From contig JAGPCK010000028.1 of assembly GCA_018058135.1 (NCBI GenBank), positions 1-36,216 on the forward strand: a DNA stretch of 36,216 nt. The letters run 5' to 3'. Position 1 is the stretch's first letter, and each line of letters opens with the position of its first letter. This document shows positions 8,545 to 15,582 of this stretch, in pieces. Position numbers and translations under genes: made by a program. The notes under the pieces were generated by a model. That model was given only the letters and a program-made list of their open reading frames with translations. It was not told the origin of the DNA and did no database searches. The DNA is from Bacteroidia bacterium. Its GTDB lineage: Bacteria > Bacteroidota > Bacteroidia > UKL13-3.

Positions 8545-8548
8545 GTAT

Positions 8549-8556
8549 CAAAGTAA
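8549..8556 (-). promoter_or_regulatory. Near-consensus -7 element adjacent to start codon
   Basis: On the minus strand TTACTTTG (one mismatch to TAnnTTTG) is followed by 4 nt and then the ATG of the gene at 8017-8544. If it is used, the mRNA would begin at or next to the start codon. Confidence 0.3.
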
Positions 8557-8592
8557 GATAATTATAGCGGGGAAAGCAATCGGGGCATGGTC

Positions 8593-8651
8593 ATCCTGAG
8601 CGGTGAGAGGAGTTAGGATAGCAAAGGGGTTTGTCCACGCATTGCAAACCC
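8593..8651. repeat. Degenerate intergenic hairpins upstream of the RAYT gene
   Basis: Two imperfect inverted repeats lie side by side. ATCCT (8593-8597) pairs with AGGAT (8615-8619), inside TCATCCTGAGCGG, which resembles a repeat commonly scattered in Bacteroidota intergenic DNA. GGGTTTG (8627-8633) pairs with CAAACCC (8645-8651). The second loop carries GTCCACGC (8633-8640), identical to 8 nt of the palindrome at 8723-8744, so it may be a decayed copy of the transposase-associated palindrome. Confidence 0.4.
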
Positions 8652-8722
8652 GCGCAAGTATGTTTTGTGTGTGAAGCATTGTAACTAACTGCTTGCAATT
8701 GAATTTAAAATTATAGAAGTTC

Positions 8723-8744
8723 GTTTAAGCGTCCACGCTTAAAC
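8723..8744. repeat. Upstream REP-like palindrome of the RAYT gene
   Basis: GTTTAAGCG (8723-8731) and CGCTTAAAC (8736-8744) form a perfect 9-bp stem around the loop TCCA. It ends exactly one base before the first ATG of the transposase gene. The core AAGCG-TCCA-CGCTT is the reverse complement of the core of the downstream palindromes (loop TGGA), so the gene lies between palindromes in opposite orientation. That is the arrangement described for REP elements around RAYT genes. Confidence 0.8.
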
Positions 8745-9278
8745 ATGTATTTTATGCCTAGATCTGCTAAGTCAAATGATCTTTTCTTTGTTACTTTAAC
8801 CATTGTTGGCTGGATAGACATTTTTACCCGAAATGATTACAGGCAGCTAATTATTGATAACCTTAATTATTGCCGGAAACACAAAGCACTGCGCGTTTTT
8901 CACTATGTCATAATGCCAAACCATATACACTTACTGGTAACGGCTGATGAGAAACCGCTGAGCGATATATTGCGTGATTTTAAAACGTATACATCCAAAC
9001 AACTTTTTGAAGCCATAAGTCAAAATACGCAGGAAAGCAGAAGGGACTGGATGACCGAATTATTTAAAAAAGCAGGTAGGGAAAATCCGGTAAACAAAAA
9101 TTTTCAGGTGTGGCAAAATGGAAATTATCCGGTGTTATTGTATAGTAAAGAAATGACTGAGCAAAAGATAAATTACATTATACAAAACCCTGTAAGAGCA
9201 GGTTTTGTGGCCGAACCGGAACATTATGTATTCAGTAGTGCCTCACCGCATTCTCCGTTGGTTTGTGATGAGTTTTAA
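8745..9278 (+). CDS. REP-associated tyrosine transposase (RAYT, Y1/IS200-like)
   Basis: This 177-residue Y1-type transposase of the IS200/RAYT superfamily is a single-strand DNA nuclease/ligase. The HUH metal motif is H58-I-H60 in VIMPNHIHLLV (the spacing of ligands is seen directly). The catalytic tyrosine is probably Y144 in INYIIQNPVRAG, a RAYT signature helix. The N-terminal strand LFFVTLTIVGWIDIF is typical. Family members recognise imperfect palindromes and are usually domesticated single copies that mobilise REP sequences in trans. Here palindromes lie at 8723-8744 and 9282-9303. M4 at 8754 is an alternative start; the first ATG abuts the upstream hairpin, so the palindrome may control expression. 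The length is normal and no frameshift is visible, so the gene looks intact. Confidence 0.88.
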   Translation: MYFMPRSAKSNDLFFVTLTIVGWIDIFTRNDYRQLIIDNLNYCRKHKALRVFHYVIMPNHIHLLVTADEKPLSDILRDFKTYTSKQLFEAISQNTQESRRDWMTELFKKAGRENPVNKNFQVWQNGNYPVLLYSKEMTEQKINYIIQNPVRAGFVAEPEHYVFSSASPHSPLVCDEF

Positions 9279-9281
9279 ATG

Positions 9282-9303
9282 CTTCAAGCGTGGACGCTTG
9301 AAG
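9282..9303. repeat. Downstream REP-like palindrome, copy 1
   Basis: CTTCAAGCG (9282-9290) and CGCTTGAAG (9295-9303) form a perfect 9-bp stem around the loop TGGA, starting 4 nt after the transposase stop codon. The tail GAACTGGT follows, as in copy 2. Confidence 0.8.
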
Positions 9304-9434
9304 GAACTGGTATGACTTTCAACTCTGGAAGCTTCCTTGCAAAAGGAGAATAAAAACAAGTATATATAGACGTAGTATTTACTCATAAGAGGTGTTGAGA
9401 AGGCTATCCAAGCTACAAATGAGGACGAGTTAGG

Positions 9435-9546
9435 GATAAATTACATTATACAAAACCCGGTAAGAGCAGGTTTTGTGGCCGAACCGGAACATTATGTATT
9501 CAATAGTGCCTCACCACATTCTCCGTTGGTATGTGATGAGTTTTAA
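9435..9546 (+). pseudogene. 3' fragment of a RAYT transposase gene
   Basis: This is a second copy of the last 37 codons of the transposase, including the INYIIQNPVRAGF helix and the terminal VCDEF and TAA; the HUH part is absent. Three of the four coding differences from the intact gene are silent, and the fourth is Ser to Asn (VFSSAS to VFNSAS). The frame stays open upstream back to a TAG at 9373-9375, through RGVEKAIQATNEDEL, which does not match the transposase and may be another gene remnant. No start codon or promoter is evident. It is interpreted as a non-coding relic or non-autonomous derivative that keeps the end palindrome. Confidence 0.75.
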
Positions 9547-9549
9547 ACG

Positions 9550-9571
9550 CTTCAAGCGTGGACGCTTGAAG
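9550..9571. repeat. Downstream REP-like palindrome, copy 2
   Basis: This is identical to the palindrome at 9282-9303 (9-bp stem, loop TGGA) and again lies 4 nt after the transposase stop codon, here in the duplicated fragment. The GAACTGGT tail is conserved. The stretch 9580-9618 up to the next gene contains nothing else recognisable. Confidence 0.8.
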
Positions 9572-9618
9572 GAACTGGTTTTGTATCGCCCATCATAACA
9601 GGCGATTGAAGGAACCGC

Positions 9619-10179
9619 TTAAAATCCATTTTTTATCTTACTATTTAATATGGAAATGTCAAGAATATTGATTTGTTGCCTGTCGCCATTTTCAATTCCG
9701 AGGTATTCATATGTCGATGTAAGTAAAACTTTTTTTCCTAACCATAAATGTGTGACCATTCCTGAATTTTCCGGCATATCAAAAGAGCTTGGATTGCCGA
9801 ACAAATATGAAAACGATGCTTTTATACTTTCAAAATCATCGGTTCTCCACTTGGTATTGACCCTTGATTCAATATAGCCTTTCTGGAATTTTTTTGTAGT
9901 GATATATATTCCAACCATTTTATTGTTTTTAAATCTTAAAACGATTTTATCAATAGGATATTCAAAAACCTTATCGCAGCAAGGGCCTTTATATAAGTAT
10001 GCTTTACTGCTATCATCCCAATTCCCTTCTAAGACTATTTGATTTTGCCATTTTAAAAATGTATCACCTAATTTGAAGTCTTTAAATCCGTTTTTTTCGT
10101 CCAGTTTATCAATTGTTTGAGCGAAAAGAGGTGTAGAAAAAATTAATGACACAAAAATTGATGTAAATAATATTTTCAT
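9619..10179 (-). CDS. Hypothetical exported protein
   Basis: The product has 186 residues from the ATG at 10179, with a clear signal peptide (MKILFTSIFVSLIFSTPLFAQ). The frame extends to another ATG at 10224, but that would place 15 polar residues before the signal. The mature part begins TIDKLDEKNGFKDFKLGD, a 'GF..FKLG' pattern seen in small periplasmic proteins. It contains a CC pair (GPCCDK) and KIVLRFKNNKMVGIYITT, a beta-hairpin. I do not recognise the family. The DNA is visibly more A/T-rich than the metabolic genes on either side, as is the next gene, suggesting an accessory segment next to the transposase locus. Confidence 0.6.
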   Translation of the reverse strand: MKILFTSIFVSLIFSTPLFAQTIDKLDEKNGFKDFKLGDTFLKWQNQIVLEGNWDDSSKAYLYKGPCCDKVFEYPIDKIVLRFKNNKMVGIYITTKKFQKGYIESRVNTKWRTDDFESIKASFSYLFGNPSSFDMPENSGMVTHLWLGKKVLLTSTYEYLGIENGDRQQINILDISILNSKIKNGF

Positions 10180-10397
10180 TTTAATATTGATTAGTTGTAT
10201 GCTCTGCTGAGTTTCAATTTTCATAGTCTGCGGATTTTAACTGACGGCCAATTTCTAGTATCTACATTATAGTGTTGTAAAACTGGAGATAAAAAGTTGT
10301 AAAAGCAAGGTTTTTTTGGGGGATGCTTGAAATAGTAACTATAGTAGATAAGTTAAGCATACAAACTTAGAATCAGCTTTTCATGCACCAATTGTAT

Positions 10398-10955
10398 CTA
10401 ACCAAATTCTTTTTTTAAGAAATCAAAGGCAAATTCTTTCCCTGGTCCTCTATAATACCTATCAATATTTTCTAATTCTACTTTATACTTTTCTTTAAGA
10501 ATAGGGTCATTTAAATAACGCTCTATAGTACTATACTTATATTTCTTTCTTATATCAACAAAGAATTCTTCAAGTTCTTTCAATTGATTTGAGTTTCCTG
10601 CATGTTTAGTTATTCTCTCGTTTACTGACTGTTCGTTAGAAAGTGACAGGTGATTGTAACTTATAGTAGCAGTGCCCCACAAGTCTATGCCAAATTGATG
10701 TGAAATTGCACCATGAGTTATTTTAAGTATTTCTCCTTTTTTCCATGGAATATGATCGTCATTTGATAAAGGTAAATAAGATTTTATGCCATTAAATTCT
10801 AAAGAGTTATTTATGCTTATTACGCCCTCAATTTTATCGATGTTTACTAAATTTACATGTATGACTTTCTTATTTGCCAAATCACCAAATCTAGCAATAA
10901 AGGTTTTACCAAATGATTCAACTCTTAAAAATTCAGTAGCAAGTCCGTACCACAT
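10398..10955 (-). CDS. Hypothetical protein, unrecognised, AT-rich
   Basis: The product has 185 residues with no signal peptide or membrane segment. The N-terminal half is beta-rich (MWYGLATEFLRVESFGKTFIARFG). The C-terminal half is strongly helical and charged (LKELEEFFVDIRKKYKY, YLNDPILKEKYKVELENIDRYY). No family is recognised. Base composition is markedly A/T-rich. A perfect -7 consensus lies 23 nt before the ATG on the minus strand. The 218-nt gap to the next gene (10180-10397) holds no feature beyond two GTTGTAAAA direct repeats. It may be horizontally acquired; the neighbourhood gives no functional clue. Confidence 0.55.
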   Translation of the reverse strand: MWYGLATEFLRVESFGKTFIARFGDLANKKVIHVNLVNIDKIEGVISINNSLEFNGIKSYLPLSNDDHIPWKKGEILKITHGAISHQFGIDLWGTATISYNHLSLSNEQSVNERITKHAGNSNQLKELEEFFVDIRKKYKYSTIERYLNDPILKEKYKVELENIDRYYRGPGKEFAFDFLKKEFG

Positions 10956-10978
10956 AATATTACTCGAGAATACCTTTT

Positions 10979-10986
10979 CAAATTTA
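10979..10986 (-). promoter_or_regulatory. Candidate -7 element for the gene at 10398-10955
   Basis: TAAATTTG on the minus strand matches TAnnTTTG exactly and lies 23 nt upstream of the ATG. No -33 TTG is seen at about 19 bp. Confidence 0.4.
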
Positions 10987-11005
10987 CTATTTTACTTCCT
11001 TTGCT

Positions 11006-11028
11006 CTCCTGAGTTTGCAACTCAGGAG
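11006..11028 (-). terminator. Hairpin overlapping the fdhA stop codon
   Basis: CTCCTGAGTT (11006-11015) and AACTCAGGAG (11019-11028) form a perfect 10-bp stem with a 3-nt loop. The TGA stop of the formate dehydrogenase gene lies inside the stem. No U-tract follows on the minus strand, so this is more likely an mRNA 3'-end stabilising or Rho-assisted structure than a classical intrinsic terminator. Confidence 0.5.
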
Positions 11029-13850
11029 ACCTTCTCCACTTTATATTTTCCTTTACTCTTTCTGATATTGACCGCTACTACTTTGTACTCCGGGCACATG
11101 GCATCGCTGTCACTTACACTGCTGGTAATGTCGTTCATTTTTATGTCAGGGAAGTGGAAGGTAGAAGAGACCACACCAGATTTTACCTCATCAGTAATAC
11201 GGGCCTTTACGTCAATTTTACCACGCGCACTTTCAATGCACACCATATCACCATCTTGGATAAAATGTTTCTCCGCATCAGCCGGGTTAATGAGCAACAC
11301 GTCTTCTTTTAATATTTGTTCGTTGCGGGTTCTGCGGGTCATGGTACCGGCATTGTAATGCTCCAGCTCGCGGTTGGTGGTAAGTATGTACGGGAACTCT
11401 TTGGCATTCGTTACCAACTCCTGCGACTCGCGCCAATCGGCACTCATAAACTTGCCCTTGCCGCGTTTAAAGGTATCAATGTGCAGTATCTCCGTATCCG
11501 AACCATCAGGGGCTACCGGCCATTGTTTGCCGTTTTCGCCCAACTCATTCCATTTTACACCGGCAAAGAAGGGCACTATCTGCGAAATTTCATTTAGTAA
11601 ATATTCCGGGTTGTAATCCGGTTCTTTGGCGCCCATGCGGTTCATGATGTCAATCACAATTTGTCCGTCAGGCTTGGTACCTTCAATGGGGTCAACCACG
11701 GCTTGTACACGTTGTATTCTGCGCTCACCATTGGTAAACGTACCGCTCTTTTCCAAAAACGAAGAGGCAGGTAAAACCACGTGCGCCATCTTAGCGGTTT
11801 CCGTCATAAAAATTTCCTGCACCACCAGCAAATCCAGTTTGCCTAAAGCAGCTTTTACGTGGTTGGTGTTGGGGTCGGTTTGCACATTGTCTTCGCCCAT
11901 TAACCAAAGCGCTTTTAGTTTATTGTCAATAGCCGCATCATACATCTGCGGTATTTTATACCCGATGTGCATGGGCAACTTCACGTTGTAAAACGCTTCA
12001 TATTTTTGGTGATACTCGGGCAAGGTGAGATCATAATAACCTGCGCCCTGGTGAGGCTGGCAACCCATGTCGGCTGCACCTTGCACGTTGTTTTGTCCGC
12101 GCAATGGATTCACACCCACACCGCGCCTGCCTATGTTACCGGTAATCATGGCCAGGTCGGCAATTTGCATTACGGTATAGGTGCCCAGTGAGTGTTCGGT
12201 TACGCCTAATCCGTGGAAGCTCATGGCATTTTTGGCTGAGGCATAAATTATGGCTGCTTTTTTAACCAGTGCTCTGTCCACTCCGGTTACGCGTTCCATC
12301 TCATCTATGTTGAGCTGCATAATGTGTGCTCTGAACTCTTCGTAACCTTCCGTGCGCGATTCAATAAATGCTTTGTCTTCGAGTCCTTCGGTAATGATGT
12401 AATATAACATCATGTTGAGCAGGGCCACATTGGTACCGGGGCGCAATTGCAAATGTACGGTAGCATACCTGGCCATCTCAGTTCTGCGCGGGTCAATCAC
12501 AATGCTGGGTTTGTCTTTCATGGCAAACTGCTTGAGTTTGGCTCCCGTTACGGGATGTCCGTCAGTGGGGTTGGCACCTATTACCATAATGCAATCGGTG
12601 TATTTTAAATCTACAACCGAGTTGGTAGCGGCACCTGTTCCAAAGGTACGTTGCATGCCCAGGGCTGTAGGCGAGTGACACACGCGGGCACAACTGTCAA
12701 TGTTATTTGTGCCTATAACTGTGCGGATGAATTTTTGCATCAGGTAATTTTCTTCGTTGGTACAACGTGCCGAAGAAATACCGGCTATATAATCAGGACC
12801 GAAATCAGTTTTGATTCGGGTAAGTTCTTTGGCAATATAATCATACGCTTCGTCCCATGTTGCGGGCACCAGTTCTCCGTTCTTGCGGATAAGGGGAGTA
12901 CGCAGGCGGTCGGGGTGGTTGTAAAAGGAGAACGCATAACGCCCTTTTAAACAGGTGTGGCCCGAGTTTACTTCAGCATCATAAGGCGCCTGAATGGATT
13001 TTACTTTACCGCCCGAGGTGGCTACTTCTAAGTTACAACCCACACCGCAGTAAGTGCAAATGGTGCGTGTTTTTTGCACATTGGCTATGGATTTGGATTC
13101 AAACACATCGCTGATGGCCGAAGTAGGGCAGGCCTGTGCGCAGGCTCCGCAGCTTACGCAGTCGCTTTCATTAAATGTTACTTCAGAACTTTTTACAATG
13201 TGGCTTTCAAAACCTCTGCCGGCCATGCTCAGTACAAATTGTCCCTGTACTTCATCGCAGGCACGCACACAACGAAAACAGTTGATGCACTTGCTAAAGT
13301 CGGAGGTCATGTATGGGTGACTCAGGTCTTTTTTGCGGTCGAGGTGATTTTTACCTTCAGGATAACGCACATCACGTATGCCCACTTTGGCAGCTACCGT
13401 TTGCAATTCGCAATTGTTGTTTACTTCACAGGTGAGGCAATCCAGCGGATGGTCAGTAAGCACCAGTTCAATTATGTTTCTGCGCAGTTTTTGTACTCTG
13501 TCGCTGCTGGGGTAGATATATGAATTGGCCATTACAGGAGTGTGGCAACTGGCCTGTGCTTTTGCCGGACCGTTTTCTACCAGGGCTACATCTACACTGC
13601 ACACCCGGCAGGACCCGAACGGATCCAGATTGGGAGCATCGCATAGCGTAGGTACCAAATCATGTCCCATATTTCTACGCACAAAAGAGAGGATGGTTTC
13701 CCCATCGCGTATTTCGTAGGCTTTACCATCAATATACGCCACCTTCACATCAGTATTCTTGCCTGACAGTGCACCGTTCAATGTTGCTGAATCATTAGCG
13801 GGTGTTTTTTTGGCGGTAGGGTCTTTTTCTTTTACGTGTGTCATACTCAA
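11022..13850 (-). CDS. fdhA: NAD-dependent formate dehydrogenase, catalytic alpha subunit (FdsA-type)
   Basis: This 942-residue Mo/W-bis-MGD enzyme subunit oxidises formate to CO2 in the cytoplasm. The NuoG-like N-terminus binds [2Fe-2S] through C70, C81, C84 and C102. It binds a His-ligated [4Fe-4S] through H134, C138, C141 and C147. Two ferredoxin clusters use C188/191/194/198 and C231/234/237/241. The molybdopterin part begins with C265, C268, C272 and C300. The active site is SCARVCHSPT with C391 in place of selenocysteine, plus H392; R584 lies in NPLRGQNNVQG. The C391-R584 spacing (193) equals that of Sec140-Arg333 in E. coli FdhF. The gene is last in the fdhD - small protein - fdhB - fdhA operon, 73 nt after fdhB. 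M3 is an alternative start. No twin-arginine signal is present, consistent with a soluble NAD-linked complex. Confidence 0.93.
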   Translation of the reverse strand: MSMTHVKEKDPTAKKTPANDSATLNGALSGKNTDVKVAYIDGKAYEIRDGETILSFVRRNMGHDLVPTLCDAPNLDPFGSCRVCSVDVALVENGPAKAQASCHTPVMANSYIYPSSDRVQKLRRNIIELVLTDHPLDCLTCEVNNNCELQTVAAKVGIRDVRYPEGKNHLDRKKDLSHPYMTSDFSKCINCFRCVRACDEVQGQFVLSMAGRGFESHIVKSSEVTFNESDCVSCGACAQACPTSAISDVFESKSIANVQKTRTICTYCGVGCNLEVATSGGKVKSIQAPYDAEVNSGHTCLKGRYAFSFYNHPDRLRTPLIRKNGELVPATWDEAYDYIAKELTRIKTDFGPDYIAGISSARCTNEENYLMQKFIRTVIGTNNIDSCARVCHSPTALGMQRTFGTGAATNSVVDLKYTDCIMVIGANPTDGHPVTGAKLKQFAMKDKPSIVIDPRRTEMARYATVHLQLRPGTNVALLNMMLYYIITEGLEDKAFIESRTEGYEEFRAHIMQLNIDEMERVTGVDRALVKKAAIIYASAKNAMSFHGLGVTEHSLGTYTVMQIADLAMITGNIGRRGVGVNPLRGQNNVQGAADMGCQPHQGAGYYDLTLPEYHQKYEAFYNVKLPMHIGYKIPQMYDAAIDNKLKALWLMGEDNVQTDPNTNHVKAALGKLDLLVVQEIFMTETAKMAHVVLPASSFLEKSGTFTNGERRIQRVQAVVDPIEGTKPDGQIVIDIMNRMGAKEPDYNPEYLLNEISQIVPFFAGVKWNELGENGKQWPVAPDGSDTEILHIDTFKRGKGKFMSADWRESQELVTNAKEFPYILTTNRELEHYNAGTMTRRTRNEQILKEDVLLINPADAEKHFIQDGDMVCIESARGKIDVKARITDEVKSGVVSSTFHFPDIKMNDITSSVSDSDAMCPEYKVVAVNIRKSKGKYKVEKVS

Positions 13851-13858
13851 ATTTTATT

Positions 13859-13916
13859 TGCCACTGATTTCACTGATTAACGCTGAAAATAATTTTAATC
13901 AGTGTAATCTGTGGCA
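13859..13916. repeat. Imperfect 21-bp inverted repeat between fdhB and fdhA
   Basis: Arms 13859-13879 and 13896-13916 pair over 21 bp with two mismatches around a 16-nt loop, filling most of the 73-nt gap between the two subunit genes. The arm motif (GCCACAGATT-x-CAC-x-GATT on the minus strand) recurs at 33194-33212, so it is a dispersed intergenic repeat. In the mRNA it would form a stable hairpin inside the operon. Confidence 0.75.
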
Positions 13917-13923
13917 TTCTTTT

Positions 13924-15576
13924 TCAACTCTCAAAATAAGGTTTCAATTCCTGTTCAAAATACTTCATGGCATTTTTCACGGGCAGGGGAACTCCGCCTC
14001 CCAGCGCGCAAAGCGAGCCTATCTCCATGGTCTCAATCAAATCAGTAAGTAAGGTTTTATCCATTTTGTAATCGCTGGTGCGGGCCTTGTGAATCATTTC
14101 AGCACCCCGTGTTGAACCCAGACGACAGGGGAAACATTTGCCGCAACTCTCGTGCGCAGTAAATTCAAATAAATGTTCCAGGTAGTCTATTACCGGATAA
14201 TTTTCAGGCAAACAAACTACCGAGGCATGTCCCAGCAAAAATCCGTTTTGGTTAAAACTTTCGAAGTCGAGTGTGAGGTCGTTGATGCGGTCAACCGGAA
14301 CTAAACCTCCTAATGGACCGCCAATGTGCAGGGCCTTTACTTGTGATTTAAAACCTTGCCCCAGTTCATTTACTACTACCGACATAGGCGTACCCATATC
14401 GGCTTCATAAATGCCCGGGCGGTTGAAGAAACTATCCAGTGAAATCAGTTTTGTGCCGGTAGATTTACCTCTGCCAATGGCGGCAAACTTAGCTCCGCCT
14501 TCCCGCATTATCCAGGGCACACAGGCCAGTGTTTCCACATTGTTCACTACAGTAGGCTTGTTAAACAAACCTTGTTGCGCAGGGTAGGGCGGGCGCACCC
14601 GCACTTCAGGACGTTGCCCTTCAATGGAAGAAAGTAAAGCCGTTTCTTCACCGCAGATATACGCTCCCTGTGCTCTGATGACTTTGAAATGGAAAGAGAA
14701 ATTACTGTTCAGGATATTTTCACCAAGCAGGTTAACATCATGTAACTTTTTGATTTCTTCTTCTACTATTTCTATACTCTCAGGATACTCTCCGCGAATG
14801 TAGAGCACTCCCCATTGTGCACCTATGATGTAACCTGTAATCATCATGCCCAGCAACACACTGTGCGGACGTTGTTCTAAAAGGTATCTATCACTGTAAG
14901 CACCCGGGTCGCCTTCATCGGCATTACATACTACAAACTTTCTGTTGCCGGGAGTATTCTTACAACTTTCCAGTTTAAATGACATGGGAAAACCTGCACC
15001 ACCACGTCCGCGTACACCTGATATTTTGAGTTCACCCAAAAGTTCATCAGGTGATTTTTTGAGTGCCTGTTCCCATATTTTGTAGAATTCACCAATGCCC
15101 GGAAATGTTTCTGTAAGCACGGGGTTGCCTATGGCACCCACGTGGTAGTGGTCAACCGGTTTTTTCTTTTCTGATTTTATTTCATTTATGGCATCTATGG
15201 CTGTGCCCGAGTAATTTTTTCCGTTGTAATGAAAAGAGCTGTTCTCATGGCAGCGACCCAGGCAACACATGTGGCCTATTTCTTCGGCCTTAAAATGTTG
15301 CCCCAGTTTTTCGGTTACTGCATCTTGTGTACCTGCTGTAAGGCAAGAGCTGCCGTTGCATACATATACTTTTTTGCCGCGGTTTTCTTCGCGGGTAAAA
15401 TCATAGAAAGATGCGCTTCCGTAAACATTGGCCTTACCAACCAAAAATTCATCGGCCAGTTTTTCCATTTCTTCTACGGAGGGTGTGCCGGTTGATTTAG
15501 CTAAACGGCCTATTTGTTCAAACAGATTATTTTCAAGTCCTTTTTTACCGCTCAGGTCGCTGATGTTTTTTGACAT
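13924..15576 (-). CDS. fdhB: NAD-dependent formate dehydrogenase, fused gamma-beta subunit (FdsG-FdsB / NuoE-NuoF type)
   Basis: This 550-residue diaphorase subunit passes electrons from the alpha subunit to NAD+. The N-terminal thioredoxin-like NuoE/FdsG domain holds a [2Fe-2S] with C73 and C78 (CNGSSC) and C105 and C109 (CLGRC). From about residue 145 comes a NuoF/FdsB domain. It has GVRGRGGAGFP (187-197) and NADEGDPGAYSDR (218-230) for FMN and NADH, then ICGEETALL (307-315). The C-terminal [4Fe-4S] uses C478, C481, C484 and C523. In the Cupriavidus and Rhodobacter Fds systems gamma and beta are separate genes; here they are one polypeptide. It lies 6 nt after the small protein gene and upstream of fdhA, with a large inverted repeat in between. 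Confidence 0.92.
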   Translation of the reverse strand: MSKNISDLSGKKGLENNLFEQIGRLAKSTGTPSVEEMEKLADEFLVGKANVYGSASFYDFTREENRGKKVYVCNGSSCLTAGTQDAVTEKLGQHFKAEEIGHMCCLGRCHENSSFHYNGKNYSGTAIDAINEIKSEKKKPVDHYHVGAIGNPVLTETFPGIGEFYKIWEQALKKSPDELLGELKISGVRGRGGAGFPMSFKLESCKNTPGNRKFVVCNADEGDPGAYSDRYLLEQRPHSVLLGMMITGYIIGAQWGVLYIRGEYPESIEIVEEEIKKLHDVNLLGENILNSNFSFHFKVIRAQGAYICGEETALLSSIEGQRPEVRVRPPYPAQQGLFNKPTVVNNVETLACVPWIMREGGAKFAAIGRGKSTGTKLISLDSFFNRPGIYEADMGTPMSVVVNELGQGFKSQVKALHIGGPLGGLVPVDRINDLTLDFESFNQNGFLLGHASVVCLPENYPVIDYLEHLFEFTAHESCGKCFPCRLGSTRGAEMIHKARTSDYKMDKTLLTDLIETMEIGSLCALGGGVPLPVKNAMKYFEQELKPYFES

Positions 15577-15582
15577 AGGTGT

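Larger units (their letters stand above)
8723..9579. mobile_element. RAYT/palindrome locus with partial 3' duplicate
   Basis: The unit runs palindrome - transposase gene - inverted palindrome, then 123 nt of other DNA. A second copy of the last 145 nt follows (9435-9579 against 9167-9311), covering the transposase 3' end, stop codon, palindrome and GAACTGGT tail. The two copies differ at 5 of 145 positions by direct comparison. No target-site duplication is obvious, as expected for HUH elements. Confidence 0.75.

Noticed and set aside
9327..9336. GGAAGCTTCC palindrome in the spacer after the RAYT gene
   Set aside because: A single 10-nt palindrome, unrelated to the transposase palindromes and expected by chance at this scale.
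10273..10302. Direct repeats of GTTGTAAAA as an operator or CRISPR-like array
   Set aside because: Only two copies of 9 nt in A/T-rich DNA; no regular spacing or further units.
13074..13523. 149-residue plus-strand reading frame inside fdhA
   Set aside because: It is a shadow of the formate dehydrogenase gene, with no motif, promoter or separate coding signal.
11022..13850. Selenocysteine-containing formate dehydrogenase
   Set aside because: The active-site codon encodes Cys (C391) and the frame has no internal TGA, so no selenocysteine is required.
11022..15576. Respiratory complex I (NuoE, NuoF, NuoG) subunits
   Set aside because: The catalytic part has the CARVCHSPT formate dehydrogenase active site and R584, and fdhD is in the operon, so this is a formate dehydrogenase with Nuo-like electron-transfer modules.
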